Assembly (NCBI RefSeq): GCF_001691415.1
Contig: NZ_LRRR01000011.1
Span: 60,669 to 124,668, forward strand
DNA length: 64,000 nt
Direction: 5' to 3'
Source of the DNA: Pararhodobacter sp. CCB-MM2
GTDB taxonomy: Bacteria; Pseudomonadota; Alphaproteobacteria; Rhodobacterales; Rhodobacteraceae
A program made the position numbers and the translations under genes. Position 1 is the stretch's first letter. Every line of letters begins with the position of its first letter. Below the pieces are notes generated by a model, which saw only the letters and a list, made by a program, of their open reading frames with translations, did not search any database and was not told the DNA's origin. Of the stretch, positions 1 through 8,804 are shown piece after piece.

Positions 1-2
1 GG

Positions 3-299
3 GCGGTCTTCGGGCTGAGCGTCGATTTCGACATGGGCTGGATCGCCTTCCTCGGCGATCCCGCGCAGGCACGGGTGCGGTTGCAGCTGGCCAGCGAAGG
101 CGGCTCGGGAACCGAGCTGCCGGCGATCTCGGTGCTGGTCGACGACCTCGACACGGCGCTCGCCGCCCTGCGCGCCACGGGGGCCGAGCCGGTCTATGGC
201 CCGGTGCAGGAGCCCTGGGGCATCCACCGCTTCTTCCTGCGCGACCCCGAGGGCAACCTCGTCAATGTCGCGCAGCATCGGGAGGGCGGCGATGCGTGA
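3..299 (+). CDS. VOC (glyoxalase/bleomycin-resistance) family protein, 5' truncated by window edge
   Basis: The reading frame is open from the first bases of the window, so the N-terminus lies outside; the visible part is about 98 residues. It shows the second half of a VOC module: a hydrophobic strand ISVLVDDLD, a helix with LAALRATGAEPV, then WGIHRFFLRDPEGNLVNVAQH, in which the R-F-F-L-R-DPEGN-L strand is typical of the family C-terminus. VOC proteins usually bind a divalent metal and act as lyases, dioxygenases or resistance proteins, but the substrate cannot be told here. The stop overlaps the start of the following SRPBCC gene by 8 bp, so the two are probably translated together. Confidence 0.75.
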   Translation, partial: AVFGLSVDFDMGWIAFLGDPAQARVRLQLASEGGSGTELPAISVLVDDLDTALAALRATGAEPVYGPVQEPWGIHRFFLRDPEGNLVNVAQHREGGDA

Positions 300-771
300 G
301 ACCCCGGCCTATGACCCCGCGCGCCGCGACCGCGCCGAGCGTCTGATCGACGCCCCGCCTGAGGCTTGCTTCAACGCCTGGACCGAGGCCGAAACGCTCG
401 CCCGATGGCTGCCACCACAGGGCGCCGTGGGCGAGATCGAGGCGCTCGATCCCGTGCCCGGCGGCGCGCTGCGGATGGTGCTGCACTTCACCGACGGCGC
501 CAAGGGCAAGGCCGGCGCGCATCACGACGTGGTCCGCGCGCGCTTCGTCAGCCTCGAGGCGCCGCATCGGCTGGTCCTCGATGTCGACTTCCCCAGCCTC
601 GATCCTGCCATGGCCGGCACCATGCGGATGGATTGGCGCTTCACCCCTGAGGGCGCGGGCACCCGCGTCCTTGTCGAGGCCACGCGGGTCCCGCCCGGCA
701 TCGACCCCGACCAACATGCGAAGGGGCTGGCCTCCTCGCTCGACAATCTCGCCCGGGTCGTCGCGCCCTGA
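292..771 (+). CDS. SRPBCC (AHSA1-like) domain protein
   Basis: This 159-residue protein has the AHSA1-type SRPBCC layout: RLIDAPPEACFNAWTEAETLARWLPP near the N-terminus, a central GGALRMVLHF strand and a C-terminal helix with HAKGLASSLDNLARVV. Such proteins form a hydrophobic pocket and are usually of unknown ligand in bacteria. The ATG at 292 is chosen because it gives the canonical domain start and overlaps the stop of the upstream VOC gene (8 bp). An upstream in-frame start at 196 would only add residues that shadow the VOC frame. VOC and SRPBCC genes often sit together in actinobacteria and alphaproteobacteria. The specific role here is unknown. Confidence 0.8.
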   Translation: MRETPAYDPARRDRAERLIDAPPEACFNAWTEAETLARWLPPQGAVGEIEALDPVPGGALRMVLHFTDGAKGKAGAHHDVVRARFVSLEAPHRLVLDVDFPSLDPAMAGTMRMDWRFTPEGAGTRVLVEATRVPPGIDPDQHAKGLASSLDNLARVVAP

Positions 772-798
772 GCGCGCGCCTGATGGATGGAGCCCCCG

Positions 799-3639
799 AT
801 GACCTATACGCCCAGCAGCTACGATCCCTATGATTTCGCCAACCGCCGCCATATCGGCCCCTCGCCCGCCGAGATGGCCGAGATGCTGGCCGCGACCGGC
901 TGCCAGACCCTTGACCAGCTGATCGACGAGGCCGTTCCCCCCTCGATCCGGCAGGACGACCCGCTGACCTGGGCGCCGCTCTCGGAAGGCGGGCTGCTCG
1001 CGAAGATGCGCGAGGTGGCCGAGAAGAACACGGTGATGACCTCGCTCATCGGTCAGGGCTATTACGGCACGATCACGCCCCCGGCGATCCAGCGGAATAT
1101 CCTTGAGAATCCGGCGTGGTACACCGCCTACACCCCCTATCAGCCCGAGATCGCGCAGGGCCGGCTGGAGGCGCTGCTCAATTTCCAGACCATGGTGGCG
1201 GATCTGACCGGGTTGCCGGTGGCCAATGCCTCGCTTCTAGATGAATCCACCGCCTGCGCCGAGGCGATGGTCATGGCCCAGCGCGTCGCCAAGTCGAAGG
1301 CCAAGGGCTTCTTCATCGACGATCAGTGCCATCCGCAGAACATCGCCGTGATGAAAACCCGCGCCGAGCCGCTGGGCATCGAGGTGATCACCGGCAAGCC
1401 CGAGGACATGGACCCCGCGCAGGTCTTCGGCGCGATCTTCCAATACCCCGGCACCCACGGCCATCTGCGCGACTTCACCGACACCATCGCCGCGCTGCAC
1501 GCCGCCAAGGCCGTGGCGATCATGGCGACCGACCTGCTGGCGCTCTGCATGATCAAGGAGCCGGGCGCGATGGGCGCAGATATCGCGGTTGGCTCCGCCC
1601 AGCGCTTCGGCGTGCCGATGGGCTATGGCGGCCCCCATGCCGCCTTCCTCTCCTGCGCCGATGCCCATAAGCGGCAGATGCCGGGGCGTCTGGTCGGCGT
1701 CTCGGTCGATGCGCGCGGCAACAAGGCCTACCGGCTGGCCCTGCAGACCCGCGAGCAACATATCCGGCGCGAGAAGGCGACGTCCAACGTCTGCACCGCG
1801 CAGGCGCTGCTGGCGGTCATGGCTTCGATGTATGCCGTCTTCCACGGCCCCGTCGGCCTGCGCGCCATCGCCGAGCGGGTGCACTTCATGACCGAACGCC
1901 TCGCCCGCGCGCTGAAGGCGGCTGGCGCCCGGGTCGAGCCTGAGGCTTTCTTCGACACCATCACCGTAGAGGTCGGCGTGGGGCAGGCCGGTATCCTCGC
2001 CGCCGCGCGGCAGGAGGGGCTCAATTTCCGCAAGATCGGCATGCGCCATGTCGGCATCGCGCTGGATGAGACCACCGACGAGAATGTCCTGCACCGTGTC
2101 CTGAAAGCTTTCGGCATCGACGGCGTGCCCCCGCATCGCGCGCATCTGGGCTTCCCGGCCAGCTTCAAGCGCGAGACGAACTACCTGACCCATCCGATCT
2201 TCCACATGAACCGCGCCGAGAGCGAGATGATGCGCTATATGCGCCGCCTCTCGGACCGAGATCTGGCGCTGGACCGGGCGATGATCCCGCTCGGCTCCTG
2301 CACGATGAAGCTGAACGCCGCGGCCGAGATGATGCCGATCACCTGGCCCGAGTTCGGCTCGCTGCACCCGTTCTGCCCGCCCGATCAGGCCGCGGGCTAT
2401 CACGAGGTGATCACCGACCTCGCCGCGAAGCTCTGCGAGATCACCGGCTATGATTCCATGTCGATGCAGCCCAATTCGGGCGCGCAGGGGGAATATGCGG
2501 GACTTCTGACCATCCTCGCCTATCACCGCGCACGGGGCGACGATCAGCGCAAGATCTGCCTCATTCCGATGTCCGCGCATGGCACCAACCCGGCCTCGGC
2601 GCATATGTGCGGGATGGATGTGGTCGTCGTGCAATCCTCGCCCAATGGCGACATCGACGTCGAAGATTTCCGCGACAAGGCCGCGAAGGCCGGCGACCAG
2701 CTCGCCGCCTGCATGATCACCTATCCCTCGACCCATGGCGTGTTCGAGGAAACCGTGCGCGAGGTGTGCAAGATCACCCATGAGCATGGCGGGCAGGTCT
2801 ATATCGACGGCGCGAACATGAACGCGATGGTCGGTCTGGTGAAGCCCGGCGAGATCGGTGGCGATGTGAGCCACCTGAACCTGCACAAGACCTTCGCGAT
2901 CCCGCATGGCGGCGGCGGCCCCGGCATGGGTCCGATCGGCGTGAAAGCGCATCTTGCGCCCCATCTGCCCGGCCATCCCGAGACCGGCGGGTCTGAGGGT
3001 CCGGTGTCCGCCGCGCCCTATGGCTCGGCCTCGATCCTGCTGATCAGCTGGGCCTATTGCCTGATGATGGGCGGCGCAGGTCTCACGCAGGCGACGCGGG
3101 TCGCGATCCTCAACGCGAACTACATCGCCTCGCGCCTGTCAGGGGCCTACAAGGTGCTGTTCATGGGCAATAAGGGCCGTGTCGCGCATGAATGCATCCT
3201 CGATACCCGCCCCTTCGCCGAAGCCGGCGTCACGGTCGAGGACATCGCCAAGCGCCTGATCGACAACGGTTTCCACGCGCCGACCATGAGCTGGCCGGTG
3301 GCCGGCACGCTGATGGTGGAACCCACGGAATCGGAGACCAAGGCCGAGATCGACCGTTTCATCACCGCCCTTCTCGCCATCCGTGCCGAGATCACGGCGG
3401 TCGAGAATGGCGAGATCAGCGCTGAGGCCTCGCCCCTGCGCCATGCGCCGCACACGGTCGAGGATCTGGTGGCCGACTGGGACCGCGAGTATTCGCGCGA
3501 ACAGGGCTGCTTCCCGCCGGGCTCGTTCCGGGTCGACAAATACTGGCCGCCGGTCGGCCGCGTCGACAACGTCTATGGCGACCGCAACCTGTTCTGCGTT
3601 TGCCCGCCGCTCTCGGACTACGCGCAAGCGGCCGAGTAA
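799..3639 (+). CDS. gcvP: Glycine dehydrogenase (aminomethyl-transferring), glycine cleavage P-protein
   Basis: The product has 946 residues, the normal length for the single-chain P-protein. It decarboxylates glycine with PLP and passes the aminomethyl group to the lipoyl arm of the H-protein. The PLP lysine lies in [17 protein letters not shown] (K697). The N-terminal half has RRHIGPS and [30 protein letters not shown], and the C-terminal half has [12 protein letters not shown] chose the ATG at 799 because GGAG lies six bases upstream. An in-frame ATG at 787 would add four residues with no ribosome site. gcvT and gcvH are not in the window, so either they lie left of it or this gene is separate from them. 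Confidence 0.95.
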   Translation: MTYTPSSYDPYDFANRRHIGPSPAEMAEMLAATGCQTLDQLIDEAVPPSIRQDDPLTWAPLSEGGLLAKMREVAEKNTVMTSLIGQGYYGTITPPAIQRNILENPAWYTAYTPYQPEIAQGRLEALLNFQTMVADLTGLPVANASLLDESTACAEAMVMAQRVAKSKAKGFFIDDQCHPQNIAVMKTRAEPLGIEVITGKPEDMDPAQVFGAIFQYPGTHGHLRDFTDTIAALHAAKAVAIMATDLLALCMIKEPGAMGADIAVGSAQRFGVPMGYGGPHAAFLSCADAHKRQMPGRLVGVSVDARGNKAYRLALQTREQHIRREKATSNVCTAQALLAVMASMYAVFHGPVGLRAIAERVHFMTERLARALKAAGARVEPEAFFDTITVEVGVGQAGILAAARQEGLNFRKIGMRHVGIALDETTDENVLHRVLKAFGIDGVPPHRAHLGFPASFKRETNYLTHPIFHMNRAESEMMRYMRRLSDRDLALDRAMIPLGSCTMKLNAAAEMMPITWPEFGSLHPFCPPDQAAGYHEVITDLAAKLCEITGYDSMSMQPNSGAQGEYAGLLTILAYHRARGDDQRKICLIPMSAHGTNPASAHMCGMDVVVVQSSPNGDIDVEDFRDKAAKAGDQLAACMITYPSTHGVFEETVREVCKITHEHGGQVYIDGANMNAMVGLVKPGEIGGDVSHLNLHKTFAIPHGGGGPGMGPIGVKAHLAPHLPGHPETGGSEGPVSAAPYGSASILLISWAYCLMMGGAGLTQATRVAILNANYIASRLSGAYKVLFMGNKGRVAHECILDTRPFAEAGVTVEDIAKRLIDNGFHAPTMSWPVAGTLMVEPTESETKAEIDRFITALLAIRAEITAVENGEISAEASPLRHAPHTVEDLVADWDREYSREQGCFPPGSFRVDKYWPPVGRVDNVYGDRNLFCVCPPLSDYAQAAE

Positions 3640-3655
3640 GGGCTTGAACCTGCCG

Positions 3656-3686
3656 CCTGTCCGGTCCACCTCAAGGGCCGGACAGG
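3656..3686 (+). promoter_or_regulatory. Hairpin overlapping the ribosome binding site of the ketopantoate reductase gene
   Basis: CCTGTCCGG (3656-3664) and CCGGACAGG (3678-3686) are perfect nine-base complements around a 13-base loop. The 3' arm covers the first half of the AGGAGG ribosome site (3684-3689) of the gene starting at 3695. There is no T-run after it, so it does not look like a terminator. It could limit translation or stabilise the mRNA 3' end of gcvP. That role is inference from sequence. Confidence 0.45.
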
Positions 3687-3694
3687 AGGAATAT

Positions 3695-4585
3695 ATGGCT
3701 AGGATCGCGATTTTCGGGGCGGGCGCCGTCGGTTGCTATTATGGCGCAATGCTGGCCAAGGCGGGCGAAGAGGTCGTGCTGATCGGCCGCCCCGCGCTGG
3801 TGCAGGCGGTCGACGAACGCGGCCTGCTGCTGGAAAAGGGCGGCACGGTTGAAACCGTCACCGTCGAGGCCAGCACCGACCCCGCCGTCGTCGCGGGCGC
3901 GGAACTCGTCCTCATCTGCGTCAAATCCCCCGACACTCAGGCCGCCGCCGAGGCCGTGAAGCCCCACCTTGCGCCCTCGGCCACCGTGCTCAGCCTGCAA
4001 AACGGCATCGGCAACGCCGCGATCCTGACCGAGGCCCTCGGCCGCCCCGCCCTGCCCGCTGTTGTCTATGTCGCCGTGGGCATGGCCGGTCCGGGCCATG
4101 TCGCGCACAAGGGCCGGGGTGAGTTGGTCCTCGGCGAAGGCCCCGGCGCCGAAGCCGCGAGCGCGCTCTTCAACGCCGCACAAGTCCCGACCGAGGTCTC
4201 GCCTCAGGCCGAAACCGCGCTCTGGACCAAGCTCACCCTCAACTGCGCCGTCAACGCGATTTCCGCCATGACCCGCCAGCCCTATGGCGTGATGGCCGCC
4301 CGGCCTGAGGCCGAGGCCACCTTCGCCCAGATCGTCCATGAATGCCGCGCCGTGGCCGAGGCCAGCGGCATCACCCTGCCCGCGGACATGCTGGCGCAGG
4401 TCATGGGCATCACGCGCTCGATGGCCGGGCAGCTGTCCTCGACCGCGCAGGATGTGATCGCCGGCAAACCGACCGAAATCGCCATGCTGAATGGCGAGAT
4501 CGCCCGCCGCGGCGCGGCTTTGGGGATCGACACGCCGCTGAACCGCGCGCTGGCGATGATGGTCGGGCTGGTCGAGCCGCGCTAG
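3695..4585 (+). CDS. panE: 2-dehydropantoate 2-reductase family protein
   Basis: This 296-residue protein begins with a Rossmann motif IFGAGAVGCYYG (residues 6-17) for NADPH. It has the ketopantoate reductase region LWTKLTLNCAVNAISA, with the expected catalytic Lys179 and Asn183. Known members reduce 2-dehydropantoate to pantoate for coenzyme A synthesis, but the family also contains paralogues of other specificity, so the symbol is tentative. The start at 3695 follows a perfect AGGAGG five bases upstream. The stop overlaps the stop of the convergent SDR gene by 4 bp, so the two transcripts overlap at their 3' ends. Confidence 0.82.
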   Translation: MARIAIFGAGAVGCYYGAMLAKAGEEVVLIGRPALVQAVDERGLLLEKGGTVETVTVEASTDPAVVAGAELVLICVKSPDTQAAAEAVKPHLAPSATVLSLQNGIGNAAILTEALGRPALPAVVYVAVGMAGPGHVAHKGRGELVLGEGPGAEAASALFNAAQVPTEVSPQAETALWTKLTLNCAVNAISAMTRQPYGVMAARPEAEATFAQIVHECRAVAEASGITLPADMLAQVMGITRSMAGQLSSTAQDVIAGKPTEIAMLNGEIARRGAALGIDTPLNRALAMMVGLVEPR

Positions 4586-5322
4586 ATACAGCGCCCGCCG
4601 TCGACCTCCAGCCCCACGCCGGTGATCAGGCTCGCCTCGTCCGAACACAGGAACAGCGCGGCATTGGCCAGATCCTGCGGGGTCGAGAACCGGCCCATCG
4701 GGATCGTCGACAGGAACTTCGCCCGCATCTCGGGCGTGTCCTCGCCCAGAAACGACGGCAGCAGCGGCGTCTCGCCCGCCACCGGGTTCAGCGCGTTGAC
4801 CCGCACGCCGAAGGGCGCCAGCTCCACCGCCATCGCCTTCGTCGCGGTGATCATCCAGCCCTTCGAGGCATTGTACCAATTGAGCCGCGGGCGCGGGCTG
4901 ACCCCGGCGGTCGAGGCGATGTTCAGGATCGCCCCGGTGCCCCGGTTCTTCATATGCGGCACGATATGGCGCGCGGTCAGGTAGACCGACTTCGCATTGA
5001 CCGCCAACACCCGGTCGAACTCGGCCTCGGTCACATCCTCCATCGCGGCCGGCAGATGCGTGACCCCTGCGTTGTTCACAAGGATATCGATCCGCCCCAG
5101 CGTTGCTCGCGCCGCCGCCACCATCTCGGCCACGCTCGCGTCGTTCGCAACGTCGACCTTCTGCGCCACGCCCTCGACCTCGGCGGCCACGGCCTCGGCG
5201 CCCGCGAGGTTGATGTCGGCGACCATCACCCGCGCCCCTTCCTCGGCGAAGCGGCGCGCGATGCCCGCCCCGAAGCCGGACCCTGCACCGGTGATCACCG
5301 CCGTCTTGCCTGCCAATCTCAT
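4582..5322 (-). CDS. Short-chain dehydrogenase/reductase (SDR) family oxidoreductase
   Basis: A classical SDR of 246 residues. It has the cofactor motif TGAGSGFG (residues 11-18), NNAG (83-86), catalytic Ser137 in NIASTAG, Tyr150 and Lys154 in YNASK, and the C-terminal GVGLEVDGGRCI strand. The acidic D36 in VMVADIN suggests NAD rather than NADP. The substrate is unknown; many close relatives are annotated as glucose or 3-oxoacyl dehydrogenases. It is transcribed away from the LLM oxidoreductase gene across a 155-bp spacer and converges with the ketopantoate reductase gene. Confidence 0.87.
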   Translation of the reverse strand: MRLAGKTAVITGAGSGFGAGIARRFAEEGARVMVADINLAGAEAVAAEVEGVAQKVDVANDASVAEMVAAARATLGRIDILVNNAGVTHLPAAMEDVTEAEFDRVLAVNAKSVYLTARHIVPHMKNRGTGAILNIASTAGVSPRPRLNWYNASKGWMITATKAMAVELAPFGVRVNALNPVAGETPLLPSFLGEDTPEMRAKFLSTIPMGRFSTPQDLANAALFLCSDEASLITGVGLEVDGGRCI

Positions 5323-5477
5323 GCGTTCCTCCCCCTTGGCCTCTCCTCCACCCCAGCCTGCGCCCCGCGCCCGCTATGGGGCAAGCCCTTTGTGAATTGA
5401 TGCACAACGCCCATGCGCCGCCGCGCCTTTACCGCGCAAGGCGCTGCGCCTACCTGTGTCGCAACAAGGAGATGAAC

Positions 5478-6509
5478 ATGAGCGAGATTTCCCTCGGCCT
5501 CGACACTTTCGGCGACGTCAGCCTCGGCGCCGATGGCCAGCTGAAACCCATGGATCAGGTGCTGCGCGACGTCGTCGAGGAAGCCGCCTATGCCGACGAG
5601 CTCGGCATCGACTTCATCGGCCTCGGCGAACACCACCGCGACGATTTCGCGATCTCCTCGCCCGAGATCGTGCTGGCGGCCATCGCCGGGCGCACCAAGC
5701 GCATCAAGCTGGGCACGGCGGTGACGATCCTGTCGACCGACGACCCGGTGCGCGTGTTCCAACGCTTCTCGACCCTGAACGCGGTGTCGAACGGCCGGGC
5801 GGAGCCGATCCTCGGGCGGGGCTCGTTCACCGAAAGCTACCCGCTGTTCGGCTATGACATGGCCGATTACAACGACCTGTTCGAAGAGAAGCTCGAGATC
5901 TTCTCGCGCCTCTTGCATCAGGACACGGTCAGCTGGCAGGGCCGCACCCGCGCGCCGTTGCAGAATGTCACCGTATACCCGCCGCTCGGCCAGAAGATGA
6001 CCACCTGGGTCGGCGTCGGCGGCAGCCCGGAATCGGTCATTCGCGTCGCGCGCCAGGACCTGCAGCTGATGCTGGCGATCATCGGCGGCGATCCCCTGCG
6101 CTTTAAACCCTATGTCGAGCTCTACCACCGCGCGGTCGAGCAACTGGGCACCCCCGCCCGCCCGATCGGCATCCACTCGCCCGGCCTCGTTGCCAAGACT
6201 GACGAGGAAGCGCGCGAGCGCCTCTGGCCGCATTACGCCACCAATTTCGGCCGCATCGGCCGCGAGCGTGGCTGGGGCCCGATGAGCAAGGACAAGTACC
6301 TCGCCGAGGTCGCCCATGGCGCGCTGTTCGTGGGCTCGGTCGAGACCGTGGCCCGCAAGATCCACCGCGCCGTCAAGGGTCTGGGCGTGCAACGCTTCGA
6401 CATCAAATACACCACCGGCCCCGTCCCGCATCACGAGAACATGGAGACCCTCAAGCTCTATGGCGAGGAGGTCATCCCGATGGTCAAGGACATGCTGAAC
6501 GGCGGCTGA
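5478..6509 (+). CDS. LLM-class flavin-dependent oxidoreductase
   Basis: A 343-residue protein of the luciferase-like monooxygenase fold. It starts with EISLGLDTFGDVS, followed by YADELGIDFIGLGEHHRDDFAISSPEIVLAAIAGRTKRI, the strand-helix pattern that binds flavin in this family. RVFQRFSTLNAVSNGRAEPILGRGSF forms the central barrel region. Such enzymes use reduced FMN or F420; the substrate here is unknown. Start 5478 is preferred over 5472 because AAGGAG (5466-5471) is then six bases away. A strong hairpin lies shortly downstream, so the gene is probably transcribed alone. Confidence 0.85.
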   Translation: MSEISLGLDTFGDVSLGADGQLKPMDQVLRDVVEEAAYADELGIDFIGLGEHHRDDFAISSPEIVLAAIAGRTKRIKLGTAVTILSTDDPVRVFQRFSTLNAVSNGRAEPILGRGSFTESYPLFGYDMADYNDLFEEKLEIFSRLLHQDTVSWQGRTRAPLQNVTVYPPLGQKMTTWVGVGGSPESVIRVARQDLQLMLAIIGGDPLRFKPYVELYHRAVEQLGTPARPIGIHSPGLVAKTDEEARERLWPHYATNFGRIGRERGWGPMSKDKYLAEVAHGALFVGSVETVARKIHRAVKGLGVQRFDIKYTTGPVPHHENMETLKLYGEEVIPMVKDMLNGG

Positions 6510-6516
6510 TCGCCCC

Positions 6517-6540
6517 CTCACCTTGTCTTAAATACTCAAA
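6517..6540 (+). repeat. Copy of a dispersed ~24-nt intergenic motif (CACCTTGTC..AAATACTC)
   Basis: The sequence CTCACCTTGTCTTAAATACT lies just after the LLM gene stop. It matches four other intergenic sites in this window (45450, 45521, 63926 and, inverted, 40692) with the shared pattern CAC(C/T)TTGTCNCAAATACTC. It sits directly before a terminator hairpin, as at 45521. Confidence 0.55.
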
Positions 6541-6543
6541 CGA

Positions 6544-6577
6544 CGCCCCCGCCCCGCGACACCGCCGGGCGGGGGCG
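6544..6577 (+). terminator. Strong GC hairpin after the LLM oxidoreductase gene
   Basis: CGCCCCCGCCC (6544-6554) pairs perfectly with GGGCGGGGGCG (6567-6577) around a 12-base loop. Only a short T-run follows (CTCCGTTTCG). It ends the LLM transcript and separates it from the MFS gene. Confidence 0.6.
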
Positions 6578-6667
6578 CTCCGTTTCGGGCGTGACCCGGT
6601 GCCGCAACTGCTTCATTCGTGAACTTTACCGCTTCCCATCGCGCAAGGCCCGCGCTACGCCAAGCGC

Positions 6668-7888
6668 ATGAGCACCGCAGCCCCCCTCCCCGACAATCGC
6701 CGCGCCAAGCGCAACGTGACCGTCCTCGTCGCCGCGCAGGCGATCTTAGGGGCGCAGATGCCGATGATCTTCACCACGGCGGGCCTTGCCGGCCAGTCGC
6801 TGGCGCCGAACCCCTGCTGGGCCACGCTGCCCATCTCGGCGGCCGTGTTGGGCTCGATGCTGTCGGCGACGCCGATGTCGGCCTTCATGCAGCGCGCGGG
6901 CCGTCGCTGGGGCTTCGTGTTGGGCTCGATGGCCGGTGCCCTCGGCGCCGCGATCGGCGCGGCCGGCCTGCTCTATGGCCAATTCTGGCTCTTCGTCCTG
7001 GGCGCGCTGTTCACCGGCGTCTACATGTCGGGCCAAGGCTTCTACCGCTTCGCCGCCACCGACACCGCCTCGGACGACTTCAAACCCAAGGCGATCAGCT
7101 ACGTCATGGCGGGGGGCCTGCTTAGCGCCATTGTCGGGCCGCAGCTGGTCAAGGTGACCTCGGACGCGATGGTCGTGCCCTTCCTCGGCACCTATCTGGG
7201 CGTGATCGCGGTCAACCTGATCGGCATGTGGCTCTTCGCCTTCCTCGACATCCCCAAGCCGCCCGCGCCGGTCAAGGGCGCCGCCTTGGTCGGCCGGTCG
7301 CGCGGCCAATTGCTGCGCGAGCCGATGATCGTCGTGGCCATCATCTGCGCGACCGTCAGCTACGCGCTGATGAACCTCGTGATGACCTCGACGCCGTTGG
7401 CGGTCGTGGGCTGCGGCTTCCAGACCTCGAACGCCGCCGACATCGTCTCGGCCCACGTTCTGGCCATGTATGCGCCCTCGTTCTTCACCGGGCACCTGAT
7501 CGCCCGCTTCGGCGTCGAGAAGATCATCGGCCTCGGTCTGGTGATCCTGGCGGGGGCCGGGGCCGTGGCACTCTCGGGCGTCGAGTTGAGCCACTTCTTC
7601 GGCGCGCTCGTCTTGCTGGGCATCGGCTGGAACTTCGCCTTCATCGGCGGCACGACGCTGCTGGCCCGCGCCCATTCCGCGGCCGAGCGGGGCCGGATCC
7701 AGGGCGTGAACGACGCCATCGTCTTCGGCGGGGTGACGGTCGCCTCGCTGTCCTCGGGGCAGCTGATGAACTGCTCGGGCTCGGACGTGGAGACCGGCTG
7801 GCAGCTGGTCAATCTGGCGATGCTGCCGTTCCTCGTTCTGGCCGGCGGGGCGCTGATCTGGCTGGCAATGCGGCCGAAAACGGCCTGA
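6668..7888 (+). CDS. MFS transporter
   Basis: A 406-residue integral membrane protein with about twelve hydrophobic segments. Features include an N-terminal RAKRNVTVLVAAQAILGAQMPMIFTTAGLAG segment, AFMQRAGRRWGFVLGSMAGALGAAIGAAG in the loop 2-3 motif A region, and a central break near residues 195-215 (IPKPPAPVKGAALVGRSRGQLLREP) that separates the two six-helix halves. The substrate is unknown. No good ribosome site precedes the ATG; the next in-frame ATG lies well inside the first helix, so the start is kept. It stands alone between two terminator-like structures. Confidence 0.85.
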   Translation: MSTAAPLPDNRRAKRNVTVLVAAQAILGAQMPMIFTTAGLAGQSLAPNPCWATLPISAAVLGSMLSATPMSAFMQRAGRRWGFVLGSMAGALGAAIGAAGLLYGQFWLFVLGALFTGVYMSGQGFYRFAATDTASDDFKPKAISYVMAGGLLSAIVGPQLVKVTSDAMVVPFLGTYLGVIAVNLIGMWLFAFLDIPKPPAPVKGAALVGRSRGQLLREPMIVVAIICATVSYALMNLVMTSTPLAVVGCGFQTSNAADIVSAHVLAMYAPSFFTGHLIARFGVEKIIGLGLVILAGAGAVALSGVELSHFFGALVLLGIGWNFAFIGGTTLLARAHSAAERGRIQGVNDAIVFGGVTVASLSSGQLMNCSGSDVETGWQLVNLAMLPFLVLAGGALIWLAMRPKTA

Positions 7889-7995
7889 TTGGGTCGCATA
7901 CTGCCCATAGGATCGGCGCCTTGCCCGTTTTTTCGTCGCTGCATCGCGGCATCGAACAGTGACGCCAAACGCGCGAAAACGCGCCCGATTCTCTG

Positions 7996-8024
7996 TTGAC
8001 GCACTGATTTTTTCTGCCTAGCGT
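7996..8024 (+). promoter_or_regulatory. Candidate sigma-70 promoter for a small RNA or the ialB transcript
   Basis: TTGACG (7996-8001) is followed after 17 bases by TAGCGT (8019-8024). The -35 element matches the consensus at five of six positions, and the spacing is ideal. Transcription would begin near 8031, just before the hairpins described in the next entry. Confidence 0.5.
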
Positions 8025-8030
8025 CGCTTT

Positions 8031-8105
8031 CAATAAGTCGGCCAGTCCGACAGGGAGCAAAAAAGTCGGAAGGGGTCCAGCTTGCGGGCCCCTTTCGCTT
8101 TTTCG
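8031..8105 (+). ncRNA. Candidate ~75-nt small RNA or leader with alternative hairpins
   Basis: The 310-bp spacer between the MFS and IalB-family genes has no credible protein gene. It holds a good promoter, then a small hairpin GTCGG-CCAGT-CCGAC (8037-8051), an A-rich linker, a second AAGTCGG (8063-8069) that could pair with the same CCGAC, and finally a terminator. This is the layout of either an independent small RNA or an attenuator leader for the gene at 8199. I do not recognise a known RNA family. Confidence 0.4.
8070..8105 (+). terminator. Intrinsic terminator upstream of the ialB-family gene
   Basis: AAGGGGTCC (8070-8078) pairs with GGGCCCCTT (8086-8094) with a single G-U pair and a seven-base loop, followed by TCGCTTTTTCG. 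The stem is long and GC-rich and the T-run is clear. It lies before, not after, the downstream gene, so it ends the candidate small RNA or acts as an attenuator. Confidence 0.7.
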
Positions 8106-8198
8106 TCATCGGGCCCTTTGCGCGCGGATTTTCCCCTGACTTGGCAAGGCGATCATGCTACCCCCGGTGCCAACGAACACGCACCAGAGGATGCTTCC

Positions 8199-8786
8199 AT
8201 GATGTTCCGTACTGCCCTGGTTTCGGGTCTGACCGCCGCCACCCTGCTGGCCGCCCCCGCCTTTGCCCAGCAGGCCACCTCGCAGGCCGAGGCCGAGGCC
8301 ACCGCCCCGGTTGTCGCCGCGACCCATGCCGACTGGCAGATCATCTGCTCGCCCGAGGTCGAAGGTCAGCCGCAGCAATGCGAGATGTACCAGCTGCTGG
8401 AAGACAGCAACAACGCCCCGATCGCCGAGATCAGCATCGCCGCCCTGCCTCTGGGCGCCGAGTTCTCGGCCGGTGCGACGGTGACGACGCCGCTGGAAAC
8501 CTTCCTGCCGACCGGCATGGGCTTCGCCATCGGCAACAGCGAACAGATGCGCGTCGAGGGCTTCCGCGTCTGCACCGTGGTGGGCTGCGTGGTCCGCATG
8601 GGCCTCTCGGCCGAGGAGATCGACCAGATGAAGGCCGGCTCCAGCGCGACGATCCGCATCGCGCCCTTCGTGGCGATCAACCAGCCGGTCGACATCAACG
8701 TCTCGCTGTCGGGTTTCACTGCCGCCTATGACGACCTGCAGACCCGCCTTGCCGAGGCTGCCGCCGCCGCACGGTCGGGCCAGTAA
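8199..8786 (+). CDS. Invasion-associated locus B (IalB) family secreted protein
   Basis: The 195-residue protein starts with a Sec signal peptide (MMFRTALVSGLTAATLLAAP, cleavage probably after AFA near residue 23). The mature part has the IalB pattern: ATHADWQIICSPEVEGQPQQCEMYQLL, GMGFAIGNSEQMRVEGFRVCTVVGCVVRMGL and a hydrophobic strand ending in NVSLSGF. Four cysteines in the two motifs probably form disulfides. Family members are periplasmic or outer-membrane associated; in Rhodobacterales several paralogues exist with unknown roles. Two adjacent ATGs (8199 and 8202) follow AGAGG by eight or more bases. Confidence 0.85.
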   Translation: MMFRTALVSGLTAATLLAAPAFAQQATSQAEAEATAPVVAATHADWQIICSPEVEGQPQQCEMYQLLEDSNNAPIAEISIAALPLGAEFSAGATVTTPLETFLPTGMGFAIGNSEQMRVEGFRVCTVVGCVVRMGLSAEEIDQMKAGSSATIRIAPFVAINQPVDINVSLSGFTAAYDDLQTRLAEAAAAARSGQ

Positions 8787-8804
8787 GCTCAGGTCGGGAA
8801 AGGA

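Noticed and set aside
1237..2976. Long 579-residue open frame antisense to gcvP
   Set aside because: High GC produces long antisense frames. The composition (His, Gly, Asp and Arg rich) is a codon mirror of gcvP and shows no domain.
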